From Ponticoccus litoralis (lineage in GTDB: Bacteria > Pseudomonadota > Alphaproteobacteria > Rhodobacterales > Rhodobacteraceae), in contig NZ_JBDNCH010000002.1 in the NCBI RefSeq assembly GCF_039769985.1, positions 1,488,001 to 1,552,000 on the forward strand: 64,000 bases of DNA. The letters are read 5' to 3'. This document shows, one piece after another, positions 1 through 12,316 of this stretch (its first letter is position 1; each line of letters starts with the position of its first letter). The notes below the pieces were generated by a model, which saw only the letters and a list, made by a program, of their open reading frames with translations, was not told where the DNA came from and ran no database searches. A program made the position numbers and the translations under genes.

Positions 1-270
1 GTCCGGCGTATAGGGCCCGTCGACGCGGTAGCCGTAAAGCGCCCCCGGCGCCAGCCCCGGCAGGTAGCCGTGCCATGTATCGCCGCTGCGTTCGGGCAGG
101 GGGACACGCGCCGTCTCTGTCTCGCCGTCCGGGGTAAACAGGCAGAGGTCCACCCGCGAGGCATGCGCCGAGAAGACGGCGAAATTCGTGCCCTCTCCGT
201 CGAAATGCGCGCCCATGCGGTGGGGCGTGCCGGGCCGGACCTCGGGGTTGACGCGGGTCTGCATGGTCAT
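1..270 (-). CDS. glgX: Glycogen debranching enzyme GlgX, N-terminal 90 codons only
   Basis: Hydrolyses alpha-1,6 branches of phosphorylase-limit glycogen in the cytoplasm. Only the start is in the window; the gene runs off the left edge. The visible residues match the isoamylase-type N-terminal beta domain (CBM48), including GAHFDGEGTNFAVFSAHA and the WHGYLPG...YGYRVDGPY segment typical of GlgX. The ATG at 270 overlaps the glgA stop as ATGA, so the two genes are translationally coupled; a second ATG lies two codons in. It is the last visible gene of the minus-strand glg operon. The related trehalose enzyme TreZ/TreX cannot be excluded from 90 residues, but the context favours GlgX. Confidence 0.85.
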   Translation of the reverse strand, partial: MTMQTRVNPEVRPGTPHRMGAHFDGEGTNFAVFSAHASRVDLCLFTPDGETETARVPLPERSGDTWHGYLPGLAPGALYGYRVDGPYTPD

Positions 271-1699
271 GCCTGCAGGGCCGCGTAGAGGTCGGCATAG
301 GCGCGGGCCGAGGTTTCCCACCCGACGGGCTGGCGCATGGCGGCGCGCTGCATTCCCTGCCAGAGCTTGCGGTCGGCATAGGCCGCGCAGGTGCGGCTGA
401 TCCCGGCCTCGATCCCCTGCCGGCTGACGGTGTCCAGCACGAAGCCCGTGGCCACGCCCACCGCCAGAGCCGCCGCGTTGGCGTCGATCACCGTATCGGC
501 AAGGCCCCCGGTGCGCGCCACCACCGGCAGGGTGCCGTAGCGCAGCCCGTAAAGCTGGGTCAGGCCGCAGGGTTCGAACCGCGAGGGGATCAGGATGGCG
601 TCCGCCCCGCCCTGCAGAAGGTGCGAAAACGCCTCGTCATAGCCGATCTGCACCCCGACGCGGCCCGGGAACTGCCGGGCGGCACGGGTATAGGCCTCTT
701 CCAGCGCGGGCTCGCCCGAGCCCAGCAGCGCCAGCTGCGCGCCCTCGGCCACCAGATGCGGGATCGCCTCGGCCAGCGTGTCGAGGCCCTTTTGTCCGGT
801 CAGGCGGCTGATGACGCAGAAAAGCGGCCCCTCGCCCGGCTCCAGCCCCAGACGCGCGGCGATCGCGGCGCGGTTCTCGGCCTTACGGACCAGCGTCTTG
901 GCGTCGAAGGTCCGGGCCAGCGCCGCGTCCGTTGCCGGATCCCACACGCCGGTGTCGATGCCGTTGAGGATGCCGGTCAGATCGGCGGCGCGGGCCTGCA
1001 ACACGCCCTCCAGCCCCATGCCGAATTCGGGCGTCAGGATCTCGCGCGCGTAGGTGGGGCTGACGGTGGTCACCGCATCGGCATAGACCAGCCCGGCCTT
1101 CAGGAAGGACAGGTCGCCGTAGTATTCCAGACCCTCGGGATGGAACCAGTCGTCGCGCAGCCCAAGCTCGCCCAGCACCTGCGGGCCAAAGCGGCCCTGA
1201 AAGGCGATATTGTGGATCGTCAGCACCGACTTCGGCCCGGCGCGGCCCGCCTGCTTCAGGTACACCGGCACCAGCCCCGCCTGCCAGTCATGGGCGTGCA
1301 GCACCTCGGGCTTCCAGCCCGGCAGCCCGTCGAAGCAGATGCGCGCCGCCGCCTGCGCCAGCGCGCCGAAACGCAGGTGGTTGTCGGCCCAGTCGCGCCC
1401 GTCGGGGCCGGTGTAGGGATTGCCCGCGCGGTCATAAAGCTGCGGCGCATCCAGCAGCAGCAGCACCAGCCCCTGCGCCTGAACCTGCACCAGCCGCCCC
1501 GGCCCGCCGGGAAGGTCGTCGAACCGCGCGACCTCTTCGCCCTGCGGCAGCAGCGGGAACAGCGCCGGATAGGCGGGCAGCAACACCCGCGCGTCCAGGC
1601 CCAGGGGCGCCAGCGCCCCGGGCAGGGCGCCCACCACGTCCGCAAGCCCCCCGTCTTGACGAAAGGCGCGCATTCCGAGGTGACCATCAGGACGTTCAT
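267..1699 (-). CDS. glgA: Glycogen synthase GlgA (frameshifted in this sequence)
   Basis: ADP-glucose-dependent alpha-1,4-glucan synthase of glycosyltransferase family 5. The start MNVLMVTSECAPFVKTGGL carries the KxGGL ADP-glucose-binding motif, and the C-terminal half shows the second Rossmann domain with SRFEPCGLTQLYGLRYGTLPVV. The reading frame breaks directly after KTGG: the C run at 1647-1652 has six bases where seven would give KTGGLADVVGALP. With that base restored the protein is about 477 residues, the family's usual length. The gene begins six bases after glgC and its stop overlaps the glgX start. The frameshift is best read as a homopolymer sequencing error. Confidence 0.93.
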
Positions 1700-1705
1700 G
1701 CCGCG

Positions 1706-2963
1706 TTATCCCAGCTTGTCGATCATGCTTTGCGTGATCAGGCATATGCCGTTTTCGGTCCGGCGGAAACGCTTTGCATCCAGCGCGGGATCTTCGCCGA
1801 CGATCAGCCCCGGCGGGATCTTCACGCCCCGGTCGATGATGGCGTTCTTGATGTAGGCGCGCCGCCCGACCTCGGCATGGGGCAGCGCCACGACCCCCTC
1901 CATCTGGGAAAAGGAATGCGTGCGCACCCCGGTGAACAGCAGGCAGCGATAGAGCGACGAGCCCGACACGATGCAGCCGCCCGAGACCATCGAGGACACC
2001 GCCTGCCCGCGTCGACCTTCCTCGTTGTGGATGAACTTCGCCGGGGCCGTCAGTTCCGAATAGGTCCAGATCGGCCAGTCGGTGGCGTAGATGTCCAGCT
2101 TGGGCTCGAAGTCGGTCAGGTCGATGTTGGCCTTCCAGTAGGCGTCGATGGTGCCGACGTCGCGCCAGTAGGGCTCTTTCTCCAGTCCCGTCATCACGCA
2201 GGAGCGCCCGAAAGGATGCGCATAGGCGCCGCCCTCGGCCACGATGGCGGGAATGATGTTCTTGCCGAAGTCATGCTCGGACTCCGGGTCCTCTGCATCC
2301 GCCTCGAGCAGGCCGTAGAGATACTCCGCCTCGAAGACGTAGATCCCCATGCTGGCCAAGGACCGCGTATCGTCGCCCGGCATGGTCGGCGGATCGGCGG
2401 GTTTTTCGACGAATTCCGAGGATCTTGTCGGTCGCGTCCACGCCCATCACGCCAAAGCCGGTGGCCTCTTCTTTCGGCACCTCGATGCAGCCCACCGTGA
2501 CCTTGGCCCCGGTCGAGACATGCTGCTCGATCATGACGGAATAGTCCTGCTTGTAGATGTGATCGCCCGCGAGGATCAGGATGTATTTCGGCCCGTAGCC
2601 GCGAATGATCGACAGGTTCTGCGTGACCGCGTCCGCCGTACCCTTGTACCAGTTGGTCTCGTCGATCATCTGGCTAGCGGGCAGGATATCCAGCCCCTCG
2701 TTGCGCTCGGCCCGGAAGAAGGACCAGCCGCGTTGCAGGTGGCGGATCAGGCTGTGGGCCTTGTACTGCGTCGCCACGCCGATCCGGCGGATGCCGGAGT
2801 TCACCGCGTTCGACAGGGCAAAGTCGATGATCCGCGTCTTGCCGCCGAAATAGACCGCCGGTTTCGCGCGCACATCCGTCATCTCTTTCAGGCGGCTGCC
2901 GCGCCCGCCCGCAAGGACATAGGCCATGGTCTGCTGCGCCAGGCTGAATCTGTCGTGTTGCAT
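1706..2963 (-). CDS. glgC: Glucose-1-phosphate adenylyltransferase GlgC (frameshifted)
   Basis: Makes ADP-glucose from ATP and glucose 1-phosphate, the committed step of glycogen synthesis. The N-terminus has the nucleotidyltransferase signature YVLAGGRGSRLKEMTDVRAKPAVYFGG, split here as AGGRGSRL and RAKPAVYFGG; the C-terminal left-handed beta-helix region ends at 1706. The start at 2963 follows a strong AGGGGAGG ribosome site. The frame breaks near 2416-2418: removing one base from CCTCGG restores CCTGG and the expected ATDKILEFVEKPADPPT. The corrected length is about 418 residues, normal for the family. It sits 28 bases after glgB and 6 before glgA. Confidence 0.94.
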
Positions 2964-2991
2964 TATTCCTCCCCTTATCCCTGTTCCGCCC

Positions 2992-5184
2992 TCACCCCTG
3001 CGACAGCTCGAAAAAGACCGTGGCAAGCGGGGGCACGGTAATCTCCAGCGAGTGGTCGCAGCCGTGCGCGGGCACCGGGTCGGATGCCCGCCCGCCGCCG
3101 TTGCCCTGATTGCTGCCGCCATATGCTTCGGCATCGGTGTTCAGCCTCTCGACCCAGTAGCCGGGGCGCGGCACGCCGATCCTGTAGCCGGTCCGTGTCA
3201 CCGGCGTGAAATTCGCGATGACCAGCACCGGGGCGCTGCCCGTCGTCCCCTCGCGCAGCCAGACAAAGATCGAGATCGCTGGCATTGCCGCCGTCGATCC
3301 AGCGGAAGCCCTCGGGCCTGCTGTCCTTTTCATACAGCGCGGGCGTGGCGCGGTAGAGCGCGTTCAGGTCGCGCACGAGGCGTTGCATGCCCCTGTGGCT
3401 GCCATACTCCAGCAGGTGCCAGTCGAGGCTGCTTTCGTGGTTCCACTCCCGCGGCTGGGCGAATTCCCCGCCCATGAAAAGCAGCTTCTTGCCCGGATGC
3501 CCCCACATGAAGCCGAAATAGGCGCGCAGGTTGGCAAAGCGCTGCCAGTCGTCCCCCGGCATCCGCCCCAGCAGGCTGCCCTTGCCATGCACCACCTCGT
3601 CATGGCTGAGCGGCAGGACGAAGTTCTCGGAAAAGGCGTAGTGCAGCCCGAAGGTCATCTTGTCGTGGTGGTATTTGCGGTTGATCGGGTCCTCGGCCAT
3701 GTAGCGCAGGGTGTCGTTCATCCACCCCATGTTCCACTTGAAGCCGAAGCCCAGCCCGCCGTGATCCGTGGGCGCAGAGACACCCGGAAAGGCGGTGCTT
3801 TCCTCAGCGATGGTCATGATATCGGGACAGGCCGCATAGACCTGTTCGTTCATCTGCCGCAGGAAACCGATCGCCTCTAAGTTCTCGCGCCCGCCGTGTT
3901 CGTTGGGCACCCATTCGCCCTCTTTCCGCGAGTAGTCGCGGTAGAGCATCGAGGCCACTGCATCCACCCGCAGCCCGTCGATATGGAACTCCTCGGCCCA
4001 GAACTTGGCGTTGGAAATCAGGAAGTTGCGCACTTCGGTCCGGTAGTAGTTGTAGACCAGCGTGTTCCAGTCCGGGTGGTAGCCCTCTTTCGGGTCGGCG
4101 TGTTCGTAAAGCGCGGTGCCGTCGAACTGGGCAAGGCCGTGGGCATCGGTCGGGAAATGCCCCGGCACCCAGTCGATGATCACCCCCAGCCCCGCCGCGT
4201 GGGCCGCGTCCACCATGGCGCGAAAATCATCCGGCGTGCCAAAGCGCGAGGTCGGCGCATAAAGGCCCACCGGCTGATAGCCCCACGAGCCGCCGAAGGG
4301 ATATTCCGAGATCGGCGTCAGCTCGATGTGGGTAAAGCCCATCCCGGCGGCGTAGCCCACCAGTTGCTCGGCGTGCTCGCGGTAGGTCAGCGGGCGGTTG
4401 CCGTCCTCGGGCACCCGCCGCCAGCTTTCGAGGTGGACCTCGTAGACCGAGATCGGCTTGTCGATGCGATGCGCGTCGGCGCGCCGCCCCATCCAGTCGC
4501 CGTCCTGCCAGTCGTGGCCGTCCAGATCGCGCACCACCGATGCGGTCGCGGGCGGCAGTTCGGCGCCAAAGCCCACCGGGTCGGCCTTCAGCGGCAGGAC
4601 CTCGCCCGAGGCACCGAGCAGTTCGTATTTGTAGACCGTGCCTTCGCCCAGATCCGGAAGGAAGATCTCGTGCACGCCGGTCTGGCCGCGCCGCCGCATG
4701 ACGTGCCGCCGCCCGTCCCAGCCGTTGAAATCCCCCACGACCGAGACCCGCCGCGCATTCGGCGCCCAGACAGCGAAATGCACGCCGCTGACGCCTTCGT
4801 GTGTGCGCACATGCGCACCCAAGGCGTCCCAGAGGCGGCCATGGGTGCCCTCGCCCAGCAGGTATTCATCGACCTCGCCCAGCACGGGGCCATAGCCGTA
4901 GGGATCGCGCTCTTCCCATGTGTCCGCCCCCCGGGTGAAGCGCAGCCGGTAGGGAAAGCGGGTCTTGCGGCGCGGGATCACTCCGGCGAACAGGCCCTCG
5001 GACAGCGGCTCCAGCACCGCCACCTGCTTGCCCTTGGCGTCCAGCACCTCTGCCCCTTCGGCACCGGGGCGAAAGACGCGGGCGACCAGCCTGCCGTCGG
5101 GCAGGCCGTGCAACCCCAGAACCGCGAAGGGGTCGCCATGGCGGCCCGACGTGATCTCGTCGGCGGTTCCGGGGTCGATGAGTG

Positions 5185-5188
<4 letters not shown>
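2992..5188 (-). CDS. glgB: 1,4-alpha-glucan branching enzyme GlgB (frameshifted)
   Basis: Introduces alpha-1,6 branches into glycogen (GH13 family). Visible in order are the N-terminal domain, CBM48 (HFAVWAPNARRVSVVGDFNGW), and the GH13 barrel with DWVPGHFPTD, GLRVDAVASM (nucleophile Asp), EEST (acid/base Glu) and LSHDEVVHGKGS. The ATG at 5188 overlaps the glgP stop as ATGA. The frame breaks around 3272-3277 in the last 95 codons: the C-terminal beta domain ending VFFELSQG is in another frame. Removing one base from CCAGCG restores CCAGG and an uninterrupted protein of about 731 residues, the family norm. Confidence 0.94.
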
Positions 5189-7564
<2,376 letters not shown>

Positions 7565-7648
7565 GACAGGCGTCCCGTAGCTTGCGATCTCCCCACATCA
7601 GCACCGGGGCACGGACCGCACAAGTCCGCCCCGCTCACCCGGCAACGC

Positions 7649-7664
7649 CAACATGGCCATGTTG
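7649..7664. promoter_or_regulatory. Perfect 16-bp palindrome upstream of the glg operon
   Basis: CAACATGGCCATGTTG is a perfect dyad 85 bases upstream of the glgP start, inside the 7565-7733 gap that otherwise holds no gene. The position suits a regulator operator for the glycogen operon. No regulator is encoded next to it, so the ligand is unknown. Statistical significance was not computed. Confidence 0.4.
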
Positions 7665-7737
7665 CGCATTTGGCAAGCCTGCGCGGGGGCCAGCCCCTGC
7701 ATCCCCCGAGGATCTGCCCGGAGAAGCAGCAGGATGG

Positions 7738-7770
7738 AAAAGGCCCGCGCCCCGACAGGGAAGGCGGGCC
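7738..7770 (-). terminator. Rho-independent terminator after frcA
   Basis: Read on the minus strand, GGCCCGC pairs with GCGGGCC across a 15-base loop and is followed by TTTTCC. It lies just downstream of the frcA stop at 7777 and would end the frcBCA transcript before the glg operon, which runs in the same direction. Confidence 0.7.
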
Positions 7771-7776
7771 TGCGGG

Positions 7777-8577
7777 TCACGCCGCCTTGGGCGTCAGTTG
7801 CTGTTCCTCGACCGGGGGCGGTTCCTGCGCGCCGGTCATGATCGCCACGGCATCCGACATGGTGATCTTCTTCGGGTCGACCACCGCGTGGCGCTTGCCC
7901 AGCCGGTGGATGTGCACACGGTCGGCCACCTCGAAGACATGCGGCATGTTGTGGCTGATCAGGATGATCGGGATGCCCTTGGCGCGCACGTCCTGGATCA
8001 GCTCCAGCACGCGGCGGCTTTCCTTGACCCCCAGCGCGGCGGTCGGCTCGTCCATGATGATGAACTTCTTGGCAAAGGCCGCGGCGCGGGCCACGGCGAC
8101 GCCCTGCCGCTGCCCGCCCGAAAGCGTCTCGACCGCCTGATTGATCGACTGCACCGTCATCAGACCCAGTTCGGTCAGCTTGTCGCGGGCGAATTTCTCC
8201 ATCGCCTTCTTGTCGAGCTGCCGGAAGACCGAGCCCATGATGCCGGGTTTGCGCAGCTCTCGGCCCGCGAACATGTTGTCCGCGATGGACAGCGCGGGCG
8301 ACAGCGCCAGTTGCTGGTAGACGATCTCGATCCCCATCTCGCGGGCCTGCAACGGCGAGGAGAAATGCACCGGCTTGCCCTCGATCCGGATCTCGCCCTC
8401 GTCGGGCTGGACGGCGCCGCAGATCGCCTTGACGATCGACGACTTGCCGGCCCCGTTGTCGCCGATCACCGCCAGCACCTCGCCGGGGTAGAGATCGAAG
8501 TCCGAGTGGTCGATGGCGGTGACATGGCCGTATCGCTTGACGATGCCACGGCCCTGAACGACGGGTTGAACGCTCAT
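7777..8577 (-). CDS. frcA: ABC importer ATPase FrcA (fructose type)
   Basis: Energises uptake through FrcC. It is a single-domain ATPase of 266 residues, unlike the two-domain RbsA type. It shows Walker A GDNGAGKSS, the signature LSGGQRQG, Walker B IIMDEPTAAL and the switch His in ILISHNMPHVFEVADRV. The ATG at 8577 was chosen because family homology starts there and it overlaps the TGA of a short upstream reading frame. It is the last gene of the minus-strand frcB-frcC-frcA operon. No fructokinase frcK follows, unlike the Sinorhizobium frcBCAK operon. The exact substrate (fructose, ribose or mannose) is inferred from FrcB. Confidence 0.88.
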   Translation of the reverse strand: MSVQPVVQGRGIVKRYGHVTAIDHSDFDLYPGEVLAVIGDNGAGKSSIVKAICGAVQPDEGEIRIEGKPVHFSSPLQAREMGIEIVYQQLALSPALSIADNMFAGRELRKPGIMGSVFRQLDKKAMEKFARDKLTELGLMTVQSINQAVETLSGGQRQGVAVARAAAFAKKFIIMDEPTAALGVKESRRVLELIQDVRAKGIPIILISHNMPHVFEVADRVHIHRLGKRHAVVDPKKITMSDAVAIMTGAQEPPPVEEQQLTPKAA

Positions 8578-8669
8578 GCCGATGCCTTTCTGATCCAAAG
8601 CGGCTGTGCCGCGGTCCACTGGAGGCCGGGCGCGATCCCGACGGGCGGCCGAGATGCGGGCCGGGTCAT
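8574..8669 (-). CDS. 31-codon reading frame coupling frcC to frcA
   Basis: An open frame starts with an ATG overlapping the frcC stop (GCATGA) and ends with a TGA overlapping the frcA start (GCATGA). It encodes 31 residues beginning MTRPASRPPVGIAPG and ending WIRKASA, the same seven residues that end FrcC. About 24 bases around the two ends are near-identical, so it may be a remnant of a duplicated gene end that keeps frcA translationally coupled. A function as a peptide is not supported. A CCACTGG at about 8624 could itself be a consensus error, which would break this frame. Confidence 0.35.
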   Translation of the reverse strand: MTRPASRPPVGIAPGLQWTAAQPLWIRKASA

Positions 8670-9736
8670 GCGGAGGCCTTCCGGATCCACTGGTCCACCG
8701 CGACGGCGGCGATGATCAGCACCCCGATCAGCAGGTAGGTCCACTGCGCATCCGCCCCTAGAAGGCGCAGGCCCAGCGTGAAAACCCCCACGATCAGCGC
8801 CCCGAAGAGCGAACCCAGCACGGCACCGCGCCCGCCGAACAGAGAAATCCCCCCGATCACCACGGCGGTGATGCTTTCGATATTGGCCAGCTGGCCCGAG
8901 GTCGGCGACACCGACCCGATCCGCCCCACAAGGGCCCATCCGGCAAAGGCGCAGATCAGCCCCGAGGCCATGTAGACGGAAATCAGCACCTTGTCGGTCT
9001 CGATCCCCGACAGCTCTGCCGCCTCCTTGTCATCGCCGATGGCGTAGACGTGGCGGCCCCAGGCGGTCTGTTTCAGCACGTAGGCAAGGAAGAGAAACAG
9101 CACGACCATGAAGATGGCGCCATAGGTCAGCCGCGCGCCGCCGATGGCGATCACCGTGCCGAAGAACTGGAACAGCGGCGCCTCGGCCTCGATCTCCTGC
9201 GCGCGGATCGTCTCGTTCGCGGAATAAAGGAAGTTGGTCGCCAGCACGATCTGCCACATGCCCAGCGTCACGATGAAGGGCGGCAGCTTGACCTTGGCCA
9301 CGAGGACGCCGTTGATGAAGCCCATCAGCGTCCCGCAGGCCAGCCCGCAGAGCACCGCGACAGAGGGCGGCAGCCCGTAGCGGAAGGTGAACTGCCCCAT
9401 CACGACAGAGGACAGCACCATGATCGCGCCCACCGACAGGTCGATGCCCGCGGTCAGGATCACCAGCGACTGCGCCGCCGCGACGATGCCGACGATCTGC
9501 ACCTGTTGCAGGATCAGCGTCAGCGCGAAGGGAGAGAAGAATTTCGACCCCAGCAGCAGGCCGAAGGTGACGATCGACAGGACGAGAACGATCAGCGGCA
9601 CCAGCGCGGGGTTCGTGTGCAGCGCGTGCTGGACGGAATAGAGCAGCCCCTTGCGCCTTTCGAACTCGGCCACGCCGGAGGTGGCGCCGGACAACGACGA
9701 TTCGTAGTCCTGCCCCTTCGAGGCAGTCTCTGACAT
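8666..9736 (-). CDS. frcC: ABC importer permease FrcC (fructose type)
   Basis: Inner-membrane permease of the RbsC/branched-chain family, 356 residues with about ten hydrophobic segments after a 45-residue cytoplasmic N-terminus. LTAGIDLSVGAIMVLSSVV and the late EAAELSGIETDKVLISVYM segment are characteristic of ribose/fructose-type permeases. The ATG at 9736 follows GGGGGAGGAACCC. A GC-rich hairpin at 9823-9841 lies in the 126-base gap after frcB; such hairpins commonly stabilise the binding-protein message relative to the permease. Confidence 0.9.
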   Translation of the reverse strand: MSETASKGQDYESSLSGATSGVAEFERRKGLLYSVQHALHTNPALVPLIVLVLSIVTFGLLLGSKFFSPFALTLILQQVQIVGIVAAAQSLVILTAGIDLSVGAIMVLSSVVMGQFTFRYGLPPSVAVLCGLACGTLMGFINGVLVAKVKLPPFIVTLGMWQIVLATNFLYSANETIRAQEIEAEAPLFQFFGTVIAIGGARLTYGAIFMVVLFLFLAYVLKQTAWGRHVYAIGDDKEAAELSGIETDKVLISVYMASGLICAFAGWALVGRIGSVSPTSGQLANIESITAVVIGGISLFGGRGAVLGSLFGALIVGVFTLGLRLLGADAQWTYLLIGVLIIAAVAVDQWIRKASA

Positions 9737-9862
9737 GGGTTCCTCCCCCTGTGTCTGGGTCCGTCTTGATGCACGATCCCGGTTCAGCCTAACGCAGGGG
9801 AACCGGTCGCGTCCACGGCGAAGGGGCGGGCCCGCCGCCCCCTCGCGCCTGTCAGTGCGCGA

Positions 9863-10888
9863 TCAGCCCCAGCAGAGGTCGGTGCCCTCGGCGACAGAGA
9901 TCGACTCGACGCCCTCGACGGGCTGGTCGGTGACCAGGGCCACGCCGGTGTCGAAGAAGTCCTTGCCCTCGGTCGGTTCCGGCTTGGTGCCGTCCTCGGC
10001 CCATTTGGCAATCGCCTCGATGCCCAGCGAGGCCATCTTCAGCGGGTACTGCTGCGAGGTCGCGCCGATCACGCCGTCAGCGACGTTCTGGATGCCGGGG
10101 CAGCCGCCGTCGACCGAAACGATCAGAACGTCGTTCTCACGCCCGATGGCCTTCAGCGCCTCGTAGGCACCGGCGGCGGCAGGCTCGTTGATGGTATAGA
10201 CGACGTTGATCATCGGGTCGGAGGCCAGCAGGCTTTCCATGGCGCGGCGGCCGCCCTCTTCGTTGCCCTGCGTGACGTCATTGCCGACGATGCGCGGATC
10301 TTCCTCGTCGCCCCACTTGTTGGGGTCCATGACGTCGATGCCGAAGCCGGTCAGGAAGCCCTGATCGCGCAGCACGCCCACGGTGGGCTGCGACACGGCG
10401 AGGTCCAGCATGGCGATCTTGGCGTCGGCGGCGGCGTCGCCCAGCTTGGCGGCGGCCCATTTGCCGATCAGCTCACCGGCAAGGAAGTTGTCGGTGGCAA
10501 AGGTCGCATCGGCGGCGTCGATGGGGTTCAGCGGCGTGTCGAGCGCGATCACCACAAGGCCCGCCTCGCGCGCCTGCTGCACGGCGGGCACGATGCTCGA
10601 GGTGTCGGAGGCGGCGATCAGGATGCCTTTGGCGCCATCGGCAATGCAGGTCTCGATGGCCTGAACCTGCGTTTCGTGGTCGCCGTCGACCTTGCCCGCG
10701 AAGGACTTCAGGTCGATGCCCAGCTCTTCGGCCTTGGCGGTCGCGCCTTCCTTCATCTTGACAAAGAAGGGGTTGGTGTCGGTCTTGGTGATCAGGCAGG
10801 CACCGACCGAGTGGCTGGCAGCCTGCGCGCCCGACGCCAGCGCCGCGGCGGTCAGGGCGATTGCCGTACCGGCAAGGAATGTCTTCAT
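9863..10888 (-). CDS. frcB: Periplasmic fructose-type sugar-binding protein FrcB
   Basis: Binds sugar in the periplasm and delivers it to FrcC/FrcA. The 341-residue protein begins with a signal peptide (MKTFLAGTAIALTAAALASG, cleaved near AQA). The mature start VGACLITKTDTNPFFVKMKEG, the segment LDTPLNPIDAADATFATDN and the DVTQGNEEGGRRAMESLL stretch closely match rhizobial FrcB. The ATG at 10888 follows GGGAGG. It is the first gene of frcBCA. Because RbsB-family binding proteins also serve D-apiose and the apiose cluster is nearby, apiose is the main alternative ligand. Confidence 0.88.
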   Translation of the reverse strand: MKTFLAGTAIALTAAALASGAQAASHSVGACLITKTDTNPFFVKMKEGATAKAEELGIDLKSFAGKVDGDHETQVQAIETCIADGAKGILIAASDTSSIVPAVQQAREAGLVVIALDTPLNPIDAADATFATDNFLAGELIGKWAAAKLGDAAADAKIAMLDLAVSQPTVGVLRDQGFLTGFGIDVMDPNKWGDEEDPRIVGNDVTQGNEEGGRRAMESLLASDPMINVVYTINEPAAAGAYEALKAIGRENDVLIVSVDGGCPGIQNVADGVIGATSQQYPLKMASLGIEAIAKWAEDGTKPEPTEGKDFFDTGVALVTDQPVEGVESISVAEGTDLCWG

Positions 10889-10980
10889 CGTATCCTCCCA
10901 AAAAACATAAGCTCTGCGGCCTGTGACATGACGCCACGGATTCCTCCCGCTATAATCAGGAAACAGATTCGCCCGCTTTC

Positions 10981-11019
10981 TGTCAATATTAAATAAATCA
11001 ATCACATTTATTATTGACA
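10981..11019. promoter_or_regulatory. Inverted repeat in the frcB/ROK intergenic region
   Basis: Left arm TGTCAATATTAAATAAAT (10981-10998) and right arm ATTTATTATTGACA (11006-11019) form an imperfect dyad in an unusually AT-rich patch. Each outer arm supplies a TTGACA -35-like hexamer facing the adjacent gene. The layout suits an operator for the divergently encoded ROK repressor, controlling itself and frcBCA. No convincing -10 boxes were identified. Confidence 0.55.
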
Positions 11020-11082
11020 CTGCGCCTGTCTTGCTGACAGCCTTCTTCGCGTTTCAATCCTGTGGAAAAGCCCGATACCGCC

Positions 11083-12309
11083 ATGCAAAGCCCTGATAAA
11101 AAGACCAAATCAGAGGCACAGACCGCGGCCACCCTTTTTGCCCGCGGGTCGAACCAATCCGGAGTGCGCGCGCACAACGAGCGGCTTGTGCTGACGCTGA
11201 TCCGGCAGGTCGGGGCCCTGCCCAAGGCAGAGATCGCCCGGATGACCGGACTGTCGGCGCAGACGGTGTCGGTGATCATGCGCGCGCTCGAGGCCGAGGG
11301 CCTGCTGAAAAAGGGCGAGCCGCTGCGCGGAAAGGTCGGCCAGCCCTCGGTGCCCATGAGCCTTGTCGCCGAGGGCGCCTATTTCCTTGGCCTCAAGGTC
11401 GGGCGGCGCAGCCTTGAACTTGTGCTGACCGATTTTCGCGGCACGGTCGTCGGGCGGCAGGCGCAGGCGCATCGCTTCCCCTCGCCCGATGCGGTGGTCC
11501 GCTTCGCGACCGGGGCGATGGAAACGCTGCTGGCGGACCTGCCGCAGGACCGGCGCACGCGGGTCGCGGGGCTGGGGATCGCGATCCCCTTCCGCCTGCA
11601 CGACTGGCCGGACCTGCTTGCGCTGGAGCCGGGCGCCATGGACGCCTGGCGCGACCGCGACATTGCCGCCGAGATCGCCGCGCAGTGCAGCTTTCCCGTC
11701 TTCCTGCGCAACGATGCCTCTGCCGCCTGCGGGGCCGAACTGGTCTTCGGGGATCAGAACAGGCCGCGCGATTTCCTGTATTTCTTCATGGGCTTCTTCG
11801 TCGGCGGCGGGCTGGTTCTGGACAATACGCTGTACACCGGGCGGACCGGGAACGCCGCCGCGCTGGGGTCGATCCCCATCGGGATCGAGGGCACGACGGT
11901 CCGGCAACTGGTCGATGTGGCCTCGCTGGTTTCGCTGGAAAAGGCGCTGAAGGAGGCCGGCCATCCCTCCGAGGCGATATGGGCCGGCTGCACCGTCTGG
12001 GATATCCCCGAGCCGGTCCTTGACGCATGGCTGAGGCAGGCGGCAGAGGGGCTGGCCTATGCCATCTTCTCCTCGGCCTGCCTGATCGACTTCGAAAGCG
12101 CGATGATCGACGGCTGGATGCCGTGGCCGGTGCGCGCCCGGCTGGTGGACTACACAGCCGAGCAGCTGACCCGGATCAGCATCGCCGGGATCGACATACC
12201 CGAGGTGCGCGCCGGCACCATCGGCCCGGACGCCCGCGCCCTTGGCGCCGCAAGCCTGCCGCTGTCGGAACGCTTCCTCGTGGATCGCAACGCCTTTCTG
12301 AAAGGCTGA
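11083..12309 (+). CDS. ROK-family transcriptional regulator of frcBCA
   Basis: DNA-binding repressor with an N-terminal MarR-like winged helix (about residues 18-75, ALPKAEIARMTGLSAQTVSVIM) and a C-terminal ROK sugar-sensing domain (about 90-400), 408 residues. The ROK glycine-rich segment reads GLGIAIPFRL, and no complete zinc Cys cluster was identified. It is divergent from frcB across a 194-base control region, the usual position for the frc regulator. The ATG at 11083 was taken as start; an in-frame GTG at 11062 is an alternative, and neither has a strong ribosome site. Confidence 0.85.
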   Translation: MQSPDKKTKSEAQTAATLFARGSNQSGVRAHNERLVLTLIRQVGALPKAEIARMTGLSAQTVSVIMRALEAEGLLKKGEPLRGKVGQPSVPMSLVAEGAYFLGLKVGRRSLELVLTDFRGTVVGRQAQAHRFPSPDAVVRFATGAMETLLADLPQDRRTRVAGLGIAIPFRLHDWPDLLALEPGAMDAWRDRDIAAEIAAQCSFPVFLRNDASAACGAELVFGDQNRPRDFLYFFMGFFVGGGLVLDNTLYTGRTGNAAALGSIPIGIEGTTVRQLVDVASLVSLEKALKEAGHPSEAIWAGCTVWDIPEPVLDAWLRQAAEGLAYAIFSSACLIDFESAMIDGWMPWPVRARLVDYTAEQLTRISIAGIDIPEVRAGTIGPDARALGAASLPLSERFLVDRNAFLKG

Positions 12310-12316
12310 GCGCGCC

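Noticed and set aside
7777..10888. Assigning the first ABC importer to D-apiose because of the nearby cluster
   Set aside because: FrcB closely matches rhizobial fructose-binding proteins and has its own divergent ROK regulator; apiose remains an alternative only.
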